Assembly: GCA_963711495.1 (NCBI GenBank)
Contig: CAVQEK010000004.1
Coordinates: forward strand, 1,116,001 to 1,180,000
Length of the DNA stretch: 64,000 nt
Direction of reading: 5' to 3'
Source: CAVQEK01 sp963711495
GTDB taxonomy: Bacteria; Bacteroidota; Bacteroidia; Cytophagales; Cyclobacteriaceae
Program-made: the position numbers and the translations under genes
The notes under the pieces: generated by a model
What the model was told of the DNA's origin: nothing
What the model saw: the letters and a program-made list of their open reading frames with translations, nothing else
Database searches by the model: none
In this document: positions 1-7,927 of the stretch, one piece after another
Layout: each line of letters starts with the position of its first letter
Numbering within the stretch: the first letter of the stretch is position 1

Positions 1-1707
1 CCAAAGACCGGGCAGTTTGATCGGTCACAGGTTATTAATTACCTGAAGAACATCAAACAAATGCCTCCGGCACAGCAGGCTTCCTGGTATTTATTTGAGC
101 GCAATCTCAAACCCTCACGTCTGAGAATAAAATACGACAACATGCTGGTGAAAGCATCTTATGCAACGGATGCAGCGGCAAAGATGCAGTATGATGAGCA
201 AAATTCAGTTGCCGAAATCAAATACCTTTATATTCCATATTATTCAGTCAGTGATTCATCGATCAACATTACTGATTCAGATTTGAAGACTTATCTCAAT
301 GACCATAAAGCAGAATACAAGATTAATGAAGAGACCAGAAGCTTCAGTTATATCTCTGTTCCTATTATACCGTCGGCAGACGATTCGGCTTATTTCAGAC
401 AGGAATTGAGCCGTATTGCCGATGAATTTAAATCCACTACTGAGGATTCCATATTTGCCAGGGCCAATTCCGATGCTCAGGATTATTTTGGTGTGTATAC
501 CATCGACCAGTTGCCTGAGATCCTTCAGAAGAATTATTCCAATCTGTCGGAGGGAGATGTACGCGGGCCATATTTCCAGAATGGGGGTTTTAATCTTTAC
601 AAAATAGCGGATATTTTTAAGGACACCATAGCCGTAGCTAAAGCCAGTCACATTTTGATCAAATGGGATGACAATACACCAGAGGCTAAAGCCAAAGCCA
701 GAAATGAAGCAGAAAAAATATTGAACAAATTAAAGGCCGGGGCAAACTTTGCTGAAGCGGCTAAGGAATACAGTCAGGATGGTTCGGCTCAAAATGGCGG
801 TGACCTGGGATGGTTTTCACGCGATCGTATGGTAAAACCATTCGCCGACGCAGTATTCAATGCCACCAACAAAGGGCTTATCAATCATCTGGTGGAATCA
901 CAGTTTGGATATCACATCATTGATGTAACTGAACCTAAAAATTATACTGCATTCAAAATAGCACGTGTTGAAAGAACGGTAACCCCGAGCGATGAAACAC
1001 GCAACCTGGCTTTTCGTAAGGCAGATTTTTTTGCCGCAAATTCCAGTGATTATGAAACTTTCAAAGAAAATGCTGAAAAAGATTCACTTCAGATTTTCAC
1101 CGCAGAGAACATCGGTCCTAACGACCGGCGTTTCAATGATGTTGGAAATGCGAGACTGGTAGTTCAGTGGGTGTATAATGATGCAGAAGTAGGTGATGTT
1201 TCACCTGTAAAGGAATTGGAAGATCAATATATTGTTGCCATACTCACGAAAATCACAGAACCGGGTGTTCCTGATTTTGAGGATGTACGGGATCGTCTGG
1301 AGCCTAAAGTGAAAAATGAGAAAAAAGGGGCCATAATAGTGGACAAATTAAAAAATCTGCAAGGTGATCTCGATGAAATGGCCACAAAATATGGTACAGA
1401 TGCTAAGGTATATTCTTCCAATAATCTAAAATTATCGAGCAATACTTTACCCAGTGTCGGATTTGTACCCGTTGCCATTGGAACTTCGTTTGCCCTCAAA
1501 GACGGAGAACGCTCCAAACCGGTAGAAGAGGAAACTGGTATATTGGTAATTCAAATGGTAGCCAAAACAAAGGCACCTGAAATTGCTGATTATTCGACGT
1601 ATAAAAATCAACTGGAACAAAAATACGCCAGCAGAACAGCATCCAATATTCCGGAAGCAATCAAGAAATGGGCTGATATCAAAGATCGCCGATTTCGGTT
1701 CTTTTAA
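1..1707 (+). CDS. PpiD/SurA-like peptidyl-prolyl isomerase, 5' end cut by window
   Basis: The frame is open from the first base, and the codons before the Met at 61 continue a PpiD-like segment, so the N-terminus (probably with a membrane anchor) lies outside the window. A parvulin rotamase domain sits at about residues 190-290 counted from that Met: it begins KASHILIKWD, has GGDLGWFS in the middle and ends FGYHIIDV. Long helical regions flank it, as in PpiD chaperones. Family role: cis/trans isomerisation of prolyl bonds and chaperoning of proteins crossing the periplasm towards the outer membrane. In this phylum such proteins are usually near 700 residues, so roughly 100-150 residues are missing here. 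A hairpin resembling a terminator follows the stop. Confidence 0.85.
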   Translation, partial: PKTGQFDRSQVINYLKNIKQMPPAQQASWYLFERNLKPSRLRIKYDNMLVKASYATDAAAKMQYDEQNSVAEIKYLYIPYYSVSDSSINITDSDLKTYLNDHKAEYKINEETRSFSYISVPIIPSADDSAYFRQELSRIADEFKSTTEDSIFARANSDAQDYFGVYTIDQLPEILQKNYSNLSEGDVRGPYFQNGGFNLYKIADIFKDTIAVAKASHILIKWDDNTPEAKAKARNEAEKILNKLKAGANFAEAAKEYSQDGSAQNGGDLGWFSRDRMVKPFADAVFNATNKGLINHLVESQFGYHIIDVTEPKNYTAFKIARVERTVTPSDETRNLAFRKADFFAANSSDYETFKENAEKDSLQIFTAENIGPNDRRFNDVGNARLVVQWVYNDAEVGDVSPVKELEDQYIVAILTKITEPGVPDFEDVRDRLEPKVKNEKKGAIIVDKLKNLQGDLDEMATKYGTDAKVYSSNNLKLSSNTLPSVGFVPVAIGTSFALKDGERSKPVEEETGILVIQMVAKTKAPEIADYSTYKNQLEQKYASRTASNIPEAIKKWADIKDRRFRFF

Positions 1708-1739
1708 GATAATTTAGAATTTAAGCCTTAAAAATACAT

Positions 1740-1775
1740 GAGCCGGGAAATAGTCATTTCCTGGCTTCACTTTTG
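1740..1775 (+). terminator. Probable Rho-independent terminator after the PpiD-like gene
   Basis: An 11-bp stem (1741-1751 with 1756-1766, one G-T pair) closes a 4-base loop and is followed by a short, imperfect T-rich stretch. The stem is strong but the T tail is weak, so termination efficiency is uncertain. Confidence 0.5.
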
Positions 1776-1792
1776 TATCCAGATCATTACCC

Positions 1793-2050
1793 ATGTCAAC
1801 CTACAAAATATTTAAACAACGACTTGACGAAGAGCATCATTGGCCGGCCGTTTATATGTTCAAATTTGTAGTTCCAAGGGACAAAGAACAAGATGTGCTG
1901 GACTTATTTCCAGAAGAAAACCTGACCTCTAAGATTTCAAAGAAAGGTAAATACATCAGTTTTACCTTACAAAAGGTCATGCAATCCAGCGATCAGGTAA
2001 TTGAAATCTATGAAGAAGCCCACAAGATTGAGGGGATTATTGCTTTGTAG
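1793..2050 (+). CDS. DUF493 family protein (YbeD-like)
   Basis: An 85-residue protein of the size and pattern of the DUF493/YbeD family: an alpha-beta sandwich with a central strand-rich stretch (YMFKFVVPRD near residues 21-30) and a C-terminal helix ending in VIEIYEEAHKIEGII. The family is widespread and of unknown function; E. coli YbeD has an ACT-like fold, which is why a small-ligand regulatory role has been suggested. Its last 14 bases overlap the end of the convergent gene on the other strand. No promoter box was found in the short upstream gap after the terminator-like hairpin. Confidence 0.75.
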   Translation: MSTYKIFKQRLDEEHHWPAVYMFKFVVPRDKEQDVLDLFPEENLTSKISKKGKYISFTLQKVMQSSDQVIEIYEEAHKIEGIIAL

Positions 2051-2495
2051 GATTCTGGCGCTCCATTTCCAGGACATCATTGATGTGGGATTTCACATTT
2101 TTGAATTCCCAGCCGTCGTAAGGAGCCGTAACAATATTCTTTAGCAGATCATTGACAATATGAGGTTTAAATCCCAGTTTTTCAGCGTACTCAGAAACAA
2201 CTTTTAATTCGATATCTTCAACTTTTTCATCCAGGTAAATCATATATACCAGATTGTACAAATGTTCAATAGCAACCCCTTTTTCTTTTATTTTGTCGAC
2301 ATCCTCTTCAGCATTGAGTTGATCCAATTCATTTTCATTGATATGCAACTGAACTCCCCATTTAAAAAGACAGCCTATGTAATCTTTTGATAAATGCCCT
2401 TCATCAAGAAAGGTATTATAAATATGAAAAAAACTAGCCTTTATAGATTTGAGTTCTTCCTGGGTGAGGTTATCTTTGATTTTGATTGAGGCCAT
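2037..2495 (-). CDS. TerB-like helical hypothetical protein
   Basis: A 152-residue, soluble, almost entirely helical acidic protein without signal peptide. Phrases such as LYNLVYMIYLDEKVEDIEL and VSEYAEKLGFKPHIVNDLL resemble TerB-like (tellurite-resistance type) helical domains, where a conserved D-G/E-KV-D/E turn separates two helices. The resemblance is by pattern only; no tellurite genes are nearby. The gene converges on the DUF493 gene and overlaps it by 14 bases. A cytosolic role is inferred; no function can be assigned with confidence. Confidence 0.5.
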   Translation of the reverse strand: MASIKIKDNLTQEELKSIKASFFHIYNTFLDEGHLSKDYIGCLFKWGVQLHINENELDQLNAEEDVDKIKEKGVAIEHLYNLVYMIYLDEKVEDIELKVVSEYAEKLGFKPHIVNDLLKNIVTAPYDGWEFKNVKSHINDVLEMERQNPTKQ

Positions 2496-2550
2496 GTTTT
2501 GATTCTTATTATTTCCTAAGATAAGCTTTTTGCTATAAATTTACGGATTC

Positions 2551-3285
2551 TTGAAAGGAAAATTGAATTCATTGGAAAGTAAGTACATCTATAAAGTAAT
2601 ATTTCTATTTCTGTTTATTTTTTTTGGTTGTAATCATTCCCAAAAAAAAGAGAAAGAGACTTCCACTGATTCAATACCAGTTGATTCCATAAAAAAGAAT
2701 GCGCCAGCCAAACCATCAGAAATTATAAATTTTGAGAATATGGTTGGTGAATATGAAGATCCGGAACGCGGGGAATGGCAAAATCCCAATCTCGTAATAC
2801 AGAAACTTGGCGATCTTGACGGTAAAGTGGTAGCAGACCTTGGCGCCGGCACAGGTTATTTTACATTTCGGATTGCCGAGAAAGCCAAAAAAGTTATAGC
2901 CATCGACATCGAGCAAAAATTCCTTGATTATATCGAGGACAGAAAACTGGAATTGCCGCCAAAATATGCCGATGTGATAGAAACACGACTTACCGTTCCC
3001 GATGATCCCGATCTTAAATCAAATGAGGCAGACATTGTGCTAATGGTCAACGTGTATTATTACCTAAAAAATCGTGTGGCTTATATGTCGAAGGTTAAAA
3101 AAGGCTTGAAGAATAATGGGATCTTGGTGTTGGTAGATTTTAAATTAGGCGACATGCCGGTTGGACCGGTTGAAAATAAGGTTTCTGTCCAGCAGGCTGC
3201 TGCAGATCTTAAAGAAGCGGGATTTACAGTGGGGGAAATTGACGAAAAAAGCTTGCAGTATCAATACATCATTAAGGCACAATAA
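2551..3285 (+). CDS. Lipoprotein-type class I SAM-dependent methyltransferase
   Basis: A 244-residue protein with a lipoprotein signal (hydrophobic run ending FIFFGC, Cys near residue 27), a low-complexity linker to about residue 60, then a Rossmann methyltransferase domain. SAM-binding motif I reads VADLGAGTGYFTFRIA (about residues 94-109), followed by an acidic loop, VIAIDIE, and motif IV-like IVLMVNVYYYL. No ATG is available: the start is TTG at 2551, 2563 or 2572; 2563 has the best purine-rich sequence (AAAGGAAAA) upstream. It lies 9 bases before the Lnb gene and is likely co-transcribed with it. A secreted lipid-anchored enzyme that needs SAM is odd; the substrate is unknown. Confidence 0.7.
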   Translation: MKGKLNSLESKYIYKVIFLFLFIFFGCNHSQKKEKETSTDSIPVDSIKKNAPAKPSEIINFENMVGEYEDPERGEWQNPNLVIQKLGDLDGKVVADLGAGTGYFTFRIAEKAKKVIAIDIEQKFLDYIEDRKLELPPKYADVIETRLTVPDDPDLKSNEADIVLMVNVYYYLKNRVAYMSKVKKGLKNNGILVLVDFKLGDMPVGPVENKVSVQQAAADLKEAGFTVGEIDEKSLQYQYIIKAQ

Positions 3286-3294
3286 AACAACCTA

Positions 3295-4506
3295 ATGCTT
3301 AGAAAACCACTGGTTTTTTGCTTCTTTTTACTTTTTTTTCATGCGACGTTTGCCTTTCAATTTCCCGCTAAGCTATCCCGCCATTCCCAGATTAGTCTGT
3401 TGACCGGCACTCCTGGAGAAGCGCTATATTCTACATTTGGTCATAGCGCCATCAGAGTACACGATGAAACACAAAACTTCGACATCGTGTTCAATTATGG
3501 CACCTTCGATTTCAACACACCCAATTTTTACTGGAAATTCATGCGAGGCAAATTATTATATATGCTTTCCGTAGAAGAATTTGAGCAGTTCAGATTGGGA
3601 TTTGTTTATGAGGGAAGGGGCATATCAGAACAAATATTCAACCTTAATCAGGAACAAAAACAGGCCGTATATACAGCGTTACTTAAAAATTATAGCCCGG
3701 AAAATCGCTATTACAAATATGATTTTTTTTATGACAACTGCGCCACACGTATTCGGGATCTTTTTGAAGATGTGCTTGGCGAAAGTTTAATTTTTAACTA
3801 CCCGAGCTCCTGGAAAGTTGGCCGTGATTCTTTTCGTGATTTGATTGATATTTACCTGGTTAACCATCCGTGGTCCGATTTTGGAATTGATCTGTGTTTG
3901 GGTATGCCTACCGATAAAATTGCACGACCTGAAGATTATATGTTTTTACCGGATTTTTTGGCTGAGGCATTTAGTCAGGCTGTAATTTCAAACGAGGACG
4001 ATCAGCAAAAGCTGGTTTTGAAACCGAATGTTCTGCTGGAAGGGGGTAAACGTAATTATAAACGTTCTTCCTTTATACCAATGTCGATGGGCTGGGGTTT
4101 ATTACTACTTGTTTTAGTGGTCTCTTTAATCGGGTTTAGGACCGGTAAAAAATATAAGGTATTGGATAAATTACTTTTTTCAATATGTGGATTATTGGGT
4201 TGGCTCATCGTCTTTTTATGGTTTTTTACCGATCACGTCGCCACAAAGGACAATCTGAATATACTGTGGAACCTTCCATTGAGTTTTCCTCTGGTTTTAA
4301 TCCTGCTGAATAATCAGGCCACCATTTGGATCAAGAGATACTTTGGGCTGGTTTTTGTCTTATTACTATTGCTCCTTGCTTTCTGGCCGCTAAATCCACA
4401 AAGTTTCAACCACGCATCCATACCGATAATGCTGGCCTTGATGCTCCGCGCATTTTTAATGCTTTTTGGGAGATTTTCAAACTGGGGAACCAACAATTTC
4501 AAATAA
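3295..4506 (+). CDS. DUF4105/Lnb-type lipoprotein intramolecular transacylase-like membrane protein
   Basis: A 403-residue protein with an N-terminal signal peptide, a DUF4105 (Lnb N-terminal) domain at about residues 25-230, and five C-terminal hydrophobic segments (about 262-282, 293-315, 322-340, 347-365, 374-392). The domain shows both hallmark motifs: STFGHSAIRV (His near 50) and FYDNCATRIRDL (Cys near 149), proposed as a Cys-His catalytic pair. In Bacteroidota, Lnb-family proteins move an acyl chain within lipoproteins; family membership is clear, the specific reaction here is inferred. The gene follows the lipoprotein-type methyltransferase by 9 bases and precedes the pterin dehydratase by about 30 bases, suggesting one transcript. 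Confidence 0.75.
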   Translation: MLRKPLVFCFFLLFFHATFAFQFPAKLSRHSQISLLTGTPGEALYSTFGHSAIRVHDETQNFDIVFNYGTFDFNTPNFYWKFMRGKLLYMLSVEEFEQFRLGFVYEGRGISEQIFNLNQEQKQAVYTALLKNYSPENRYYKYDFFYDNCATRIRDLFEDVLGESLIFNYPSSWKVGRDSFRDLIDIYLVNHPWSDFGIDLCLGMPTDKIARPEDYMFLPDFLAEAFSQAVISNEDDQQKLVLKPNVLLEGGKRNYKRSSFIPMSMGWGLLLLVLVVSLIGFRTGKKYKVLDKLLFSICGLLGWLIVFLWFFTDHVATKDNLNILWNLPLSFPLVLILLNNQATIWIKRYFGLVFVLLLLLLAFWPLNPQSFNHASIPIMLALMLRAFLMLFGRFSNWGTNNFK

Positions 4507-4538
4507 AACGACTTATACATACAATCGGTCATCAAACA

Positions 4539-4781
4539 ATGAATGATATGTGGAAAGAAGAAAATAATAAACTCACAGCAACATTTCAATTTAAAAATTT
4601 TGTTGAAGCCTTTGGATTTATGAGCAAAGTGGCTCTTGAGGCAGAAAAAATGGACCATCATCCGAACTGGAGCAATGTTTACAATAAAGTCACCATTGAA
4701 CTGAGCACCCATGATGCTGGAGGAGTAGTTACCGATAAGGACCGGAAGTTGGCGCGTTCAATAGACGAATTGGTGCGTTAG
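4539..4781 (+). CDS. 4a-hydroxytetrahydrobiopterin dehydratase (PCD family)
   Basis: An 80-residue pterin-4a-carbinolamine dehydratase. The family signature is plain: AEKMDHHPNWSNVYNKV near residues 38-54, then ELSTHDAGGVVTDKD, carrying the conserved His-His-Pro and Trp. It dehydrates 4a-hydroxytetrahydrobiopterin to the quinonoid dihydropterin, recycling the cofactor of aromatic amino acid hydroxylases. The frame is open further upstream into the Lnb gene, but homology begins just after the ATG at 4539 (or the ATG at 4548), so the upstream part is not protein. No aromatic hydroxylase is in the window. Confidence 0.9.
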   Translation: MNDMWKEENNKLTATFQFKNFVEAFGFMSKVALEAEKMDHHPNWSNVYNKVTIELSTHDAGGVVTDKDRKLARSIDELVR

Positions 4782-4813
4782 ACAAAGTAATGCTGCAAAA
4801 TTTCGTACCGTTC

Positions 4814-4843
4814 TTGGTCAATGACTTTGCAATGCTAATTTTG
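4814..4843 (+). promoter_or_regulatory. Bacteroidota-type promoter for rsmI
   Basis: A -33-like TTG at 4814-4816 is followed after exactly 19 bases by TAATTTTG at 4836-4843, matching the TAnnTTTG -7 consensus of this phylum. It predicts a transcript start near 4850, about 20 bases before the rsmI ATG. Confidence 0.55.
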
Positions 4844-4868
4844 TATGATATTTCGACCAATTTAATTA

Positions 4869-5552
4869 ATGCCGGAAAAGACCAATCTTTACATCGTTCC
4901 CACGCCAATTGGCAATTTGGCAGATTTTACCTTTCGTGCTGTTGAAGTTCTCAAAGCGGTGGATATGGTGTTGGCCGAAGACACAAGAACTTCCGGGGTT
5001 CTTTTGAAACATTATGACATAAACAACAAGCTTAAAAGTTATCACATTCACAATGAACACCGCATCGTGGATGAGATCATTAATGATATGCTGGGAGGGC
5101 TTCAGATTGCGTTGATCACCGATGCAGGAACACCGGCTATTTCTGATCCTGGATTTCTATTGGTCAGAGCTGCAATTGATAAAGGTTTAAAAGTGGAATG
5201 TTTACCTGGCGCTACGGCATTTGTGCCGGCGTTGGTCAAATCCGGGTTTCCATCCGATCGATTTGCCTTCGAAGGATTTTTGCCCCACAAAAAAGGGCGC
5301 AAATCCAGATTGGAAAAATTGGCTTTGGAAGAACGTACGGTGATCTTTTATGAATCACCGCACCGTTTACAGAAGACTTTGGAGCAACTCGGGGAATATT
5401 TTGGAATGGAACGAAAAGTTTCAATATCCCGGGAATTGACAAAGATTTATGAAGAAACCATCACAGGCACCCTGGATGAGGTTACAGATCATTTTAGTGA
5501 AAAGAATGTTAAAGGCGAAATCGTTATTGTGATCAATGGAAAAAGTAAATAA
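4869..5552 (+). CDS. rsmI: 16S rRNA (cytidine(1402)-2'-O)-methyltransferase RsmI
   Basis: A 227-residue tetrapyrrole-methylase-fold enzyme. It opens LYIVPTPIGNLADFTFRA, carries the AEDTRTSGVLL loop near residues 36-46, GTPAISDPG near 88-96, the PGATAFVPALVKSGF motif near 112-126, and FYESPHRL near 160. These are diagnostic for RsmI, which 2'-O-methylates C1402 of 16S rRNA in the ribosomal decoding centre using SAM. The length fits the short RsmI form of this phylum, which lacks the extra C-terminal domain of the E. coli protein. It has its own promoter and is separated from the phosphatase gene by 150 bases. Confidence 0.92.
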   Translation: MPEKTNLYIVPTPIGNLADFTFRAVEVLKAVDMVLAEDTRTSGVLLKHYDINNKLKSYHIHNEHRIVDEIINDMLGGLQIALITDAGTPAISDPGFLLVRAAIDKGLKVECLPGATAFVPALVKSGFPSDRFAFEGFLPHKKGRKSRLEKLALEERTVIFYESPHRLQKTLEQLGEYFGMERKVSISRELTKIYEETITGTLDEVTDHFSEKNVKGEIVIVINGKSK

Positions 5553-5702
5553 AACATAACATACCAAATACATTGAATCTCGTTAATTCAAAGTAAAATT
5601 GATGCGCCATTGATACTTCTTTGATAATGAGTATAAAATGAAACCGGCAATAGAGATCATCGGTATAGTATATTGAAGCTACTTTAATTTAAAAAAAGTA
5701 AT

Positions 5703-6515
5703 ATGAAAATTGACCTGGAGCATACCTTAAACGAAGTCATCAAAATAGCCCGCAGAACTGGCGACTATATCCGCCACGAAAGTCATCGGTTTGATCATTC
5801 CAAGATTGAAGAAAAAGGTGTAAACAATCTGGTTTCCTATGTTGACAAAGAAGCGGAACATATGATTGTGCAAACTTTGCGGTTTACGCTCAAAGAAGCG
5901 GGATTCATTACAGAAGAGGACACCGACAATGAACGGTCAGATGAATACAATTGGGTGGTTGATCCGCTTGATGGCACGACCAACTTTATGCATGGTGTAC
6001 CGATTTATTCTGTCAGTATTGCATTGTTGAAAAAAGATAAACCGATTTTGGGGGTGGTATACGAAGTCAACCGCGATGAATGTTTCCACGCAATGGAAGG
6101 TGGTAAAGCGTATTGCAACAGAAAGGAAATAAATATTTCACCTGTGAAGAAACTAAAAGACGGATTATTTATTACCGGTCTCCCGTATACCAATTTTGAA
6201 AATGTTGAAAAATATTTTGGCGTGTTTAAATATTTCATGCAGCATACACACGGTTTCAGACGTTTAGGCAGTGCAGCGGCGGATTTGGCTTATGTTGCTT
6301 GTGGCAGGGCGGAAGGTTTCTTTGAACAAGGCTTGCACGTATGGGATGTTGCAGCCGGTGTTCTTATCGTGAAACAGGCTGGCGGATTTGTTTCTGATTT
6401 TAATGGAGGAGATGATTATCTTTTTGGTGGCGAACTGGTTGCAGGGTGTAGTGTACATCATGAGATGCAGAAGGTTATCAAGAAATATTGGCAGGAGAAC
6501 AAGAATCCAGTCTGA
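5703..6515 (+). CDS. Inositol monophosphatase family protein (SuhB-like)
   Basis: A 270-residue member of the FIG/IMPase superfamily. Metal-ligand motifs are intact: FITEEDTDN near residues 74-82, WVVDPLDGTTNFMHG near 85-99, and the C-terminal WDVAAGVLIVKQAGG near 214-228. These enzymes hydrolyse phosphate from inositol-1-phosphate or related sugar and nucleotide phosphates with Mg2+. Bacterial SuhB proteins also affect rRNA transcription; that role cannot be read from the sequence. The ATG at 5703 follows an A-rich leader. The next gene is only about 30 bases downstream and may be co-transcribed. Confidence 0.88.
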   Translation: MKIDLEHTLNEVIKIARRTGDYIRHESHRFDHSKIEEKGVNNLVSYVDKEAEHMIVQTLRFTLKEAGFITEEDTDNERSDEYNWVVDPLDGTTNFMHGVPIYSVSIALLKKDKPILGVVYEVNRDECFHAMEGGKAYCNRKEINISPVKKLKDGLFITGLPYTNFENVEKYFGVFKYFMQHTHGFRRLGSAAADLAYVACGRAEGFFEQGLHVWDVAAGVLIVKQAGGFVSDFNGGDDYLFGGELVAGCSVHHEMQKVIKKYWQENKNPV

Positions 6516-6547
6516 TAATTGGTTATTATATTAAAGAGACAGGACAT

Positions 6548-6700
6548 ATGATTCAGGAAATAATATTGGGTTTGATATTTATTGCGGCACTGTTTTATCT
6601 GGGCAGAATGATTTACAGAAATGTTAAGCGTGAAACAGAGTGTCAGGGGAATGGATGTCCGAAATGTGCTCCCAAAGAAACGCATCGTGAAAAAGCCTGA
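6548..6700 (+). CDS. Small Cys-containing membrane protein (FeoB-associated Cys-rich-like)
   Basis: A 50-residue protein starting at ATG 6548 (MIQEIILGLIFIAALFYLG), with one N-terminal membrane helix and a short basic tail holding three cysteines (ECQGNGCPKC). The open frame extends upstream into the phosphatase gene, but the helix-plus-Cys layout begins here. It resembles the FeoB-associated Cys-rich membrane proteins, which carry one helix and a C-terminal CxxxCxxC-like tail, though no feo genes are nearby. Metal binding is an inference. Its stop codon lies inside the hairpin that probably terminates the convergent radical SAM gene. Confidence 0.6.
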   Translation: MIQEIILGLIFIAALFYLGRMIYRNVKRETECQGNGCPKCAPKETHREKA

Positions 6701-6714
6701 ATTTTTTTTCAGGC
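6690..6714 (-). terminator. Rho-independent terminator for the radical SAM gene
   Basis: On the minus strand a 7-bp perfect stem (GCCTGAA with TTCAGGC, 6-base loop) begins 2 bases after the radical SAM stop and is followed by TTTTT (6694-6690). It overlaps the last codons of the small membrane protein on the other strand. On the plus strand the same hairpin lacks a T tail. Confidence 0.6.
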
Positions 6715-6716
6715 AC

Positions 6717-7739
6717 TCATGCCCATACTTTCATGCCGTCGGTACAGTTCCTGCATATGTCAATATTTTTACGACCTTTTAACAATCCAGACCTGAAATG
6801 GCGATAATGCTCATTATTCCAGATTTCGGCAATCGGCGTTTTCATCAAATTACCCATAGCGTATTGCGCATCCTTGTCAAAACAACAAGGTATTACTGAT
6901 GCTTCCCAGGTAATTACGGCAGAATGCCACATCCTCCAACAGTGATTTTCAAGATTATTTTTTATGGCATATTTCCCATTAGCCATCTTTTTATAGCGGG
7001 AATATTTTTCATTGTCCGGGATGAGCGGGGACCCATTCTCAAAATCATAAATTTGGGCAGTTTTAAATTTCACCTGATTTACGGATAAGGATCTCCCCAG
7101 GTTTTTAATAACAGGTATTTCATGTTCATTCGGCTTCACCACCAAGAATTGAAAGATCACAAATGGCTTGTTGGTTTTGAGTCTTTTTTTCCAGGAAATC
7201 AAGTTTTTTGTTCCTTCGATCACCTTCTGCAATTGACCACCCACCCTGTATGACTCATAAGTATTTTGTGTGGCCCCATCAATAGAAATAATCAATCGGT
7301 CCAATCCGCTTTTAACTGTTTTTTCTGCATTTTTATCATTGAGAAAATGGGCATTCGTAGAAGTTGCGGTATATATTTTTTTCTCGGAAGCAAATTTCAC
7401 GAAATCAAAAAAATGAGGATTTAGATAAGGCTCGCCCTGAAAATACAAGGTGAGATATACCAGGTTTTTTTGCATCTGACCAACAATCGTTTTAAAAGTG
7501 TCCAAATCAAGCATTCCGGTTGGTCTCGTAAAAGAACGCAATCCACTTGGGCATTCCGGGCAACGAAGATTACATGAAGTAGTAGGTTCTATTGAAACAC
7601 TAAAGGGCATCCCACAGTGAATTGGACGTTTTAGCATGCTTGCAATATGATAGCTAAGGAAAATTTTTAGTATGTTCCAGAATTTATTAAGCGTGAGTTT
7701 AGTAAGGATATTTAACTGATCCGACAAGAAACCAATCAT
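6717..7739 (-). CDS. Radical SAM protein with SPASM domain
   Basis: A 340-residue radical SAM enzyme. The [4Fe-4S]-SAM cluster motif CNLRCPEC lies near residues 57-64, followed by a TIM-barrel region (FQGEPYLNP near 100-108; SIDGATQNTYESYRVGG near 152-168). The C-terminus holds a SPASM-type Cys set (CW, CCFDKDA, CRNC) with the usual GNL..PIAEIWN stretch before it, indicating an extra Fe-S cluster. Such proteins modify peptides or small metabolites; the substrate is not evident because no precursor peptide or maturation partner is adjacent. It converges on the preceding genes and is divergent from the M1 aminopeptidase. Confidence 0.82.
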   Translation of the reverse strand: MIGFLSDQLNILTKLTLNKFWNILKIFLSYHIASMLKRPIHCGMPFSVSIEPTTSCNLRCPECPSGLRSFTRPTGMLDLDTFKTIVGQMQKNLVYLTLYFQGEPYLNPHFFDFVKFASEKKIYTATSTNAHFLNDKNAEKTVKSGLDRLIISIDGATQNTYESYRVGGQLQKVIEGTKNLISWKKRLKTNKPFVIFQFLVVKPNEHEIPVIKNLGRSLSVNQVKFKTAQIYDFENGSPLIPDNEKYSRYKKMANGKYAIKNNLENHCWRMWHSAVITWEASVIPCCFDKDAQYAMGNLMKTPIAEIWNNEHYRHFRSGLLKGRKNIDICRNCTDGMKVWA

Positions 7740-7763
7740 AGTACTTTAGTTCGGTGAAAGTTT

Positions 7764-7771
7764 CAAAGATA
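7764..7771 (-). promoter_or_regulatory. Possible -7 box for the radical SAM gene
   Basis: The minus strand reads TATCTTTG, matching TAnnTTTG, about 25 bases before the start codon at 7739. No convincing -33 TTTG was found at the expected distance, so this is tentative. Confidence 0.3.
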
Positions 7772-7877
7772 ACCAAAAAGTAATTTGCTGACGAGATAAA
7801 GATTTCCTGGAACTATTTTAAGAACAACAATTGCATTTATATTGCCGTTATAAAGTTCCATTTCTGAGCCAATGTGC

Positions 7878-7885
7878 TATTTTTG
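7878..7885 (+). promoter_or_regulatory. Possible -7 box for the M1 aminopeptidase gene
   Basis: TATTTTTG matches TAnnTTTG and lies about 42 bases before the ATG at 7928. No clear -33 element is seen. Confidence 0.3.
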
Positions 7886-7927
7886 TTTATGGTTATGCAC
7901 GATGTTAGTAAATATTAATAAACCGCT

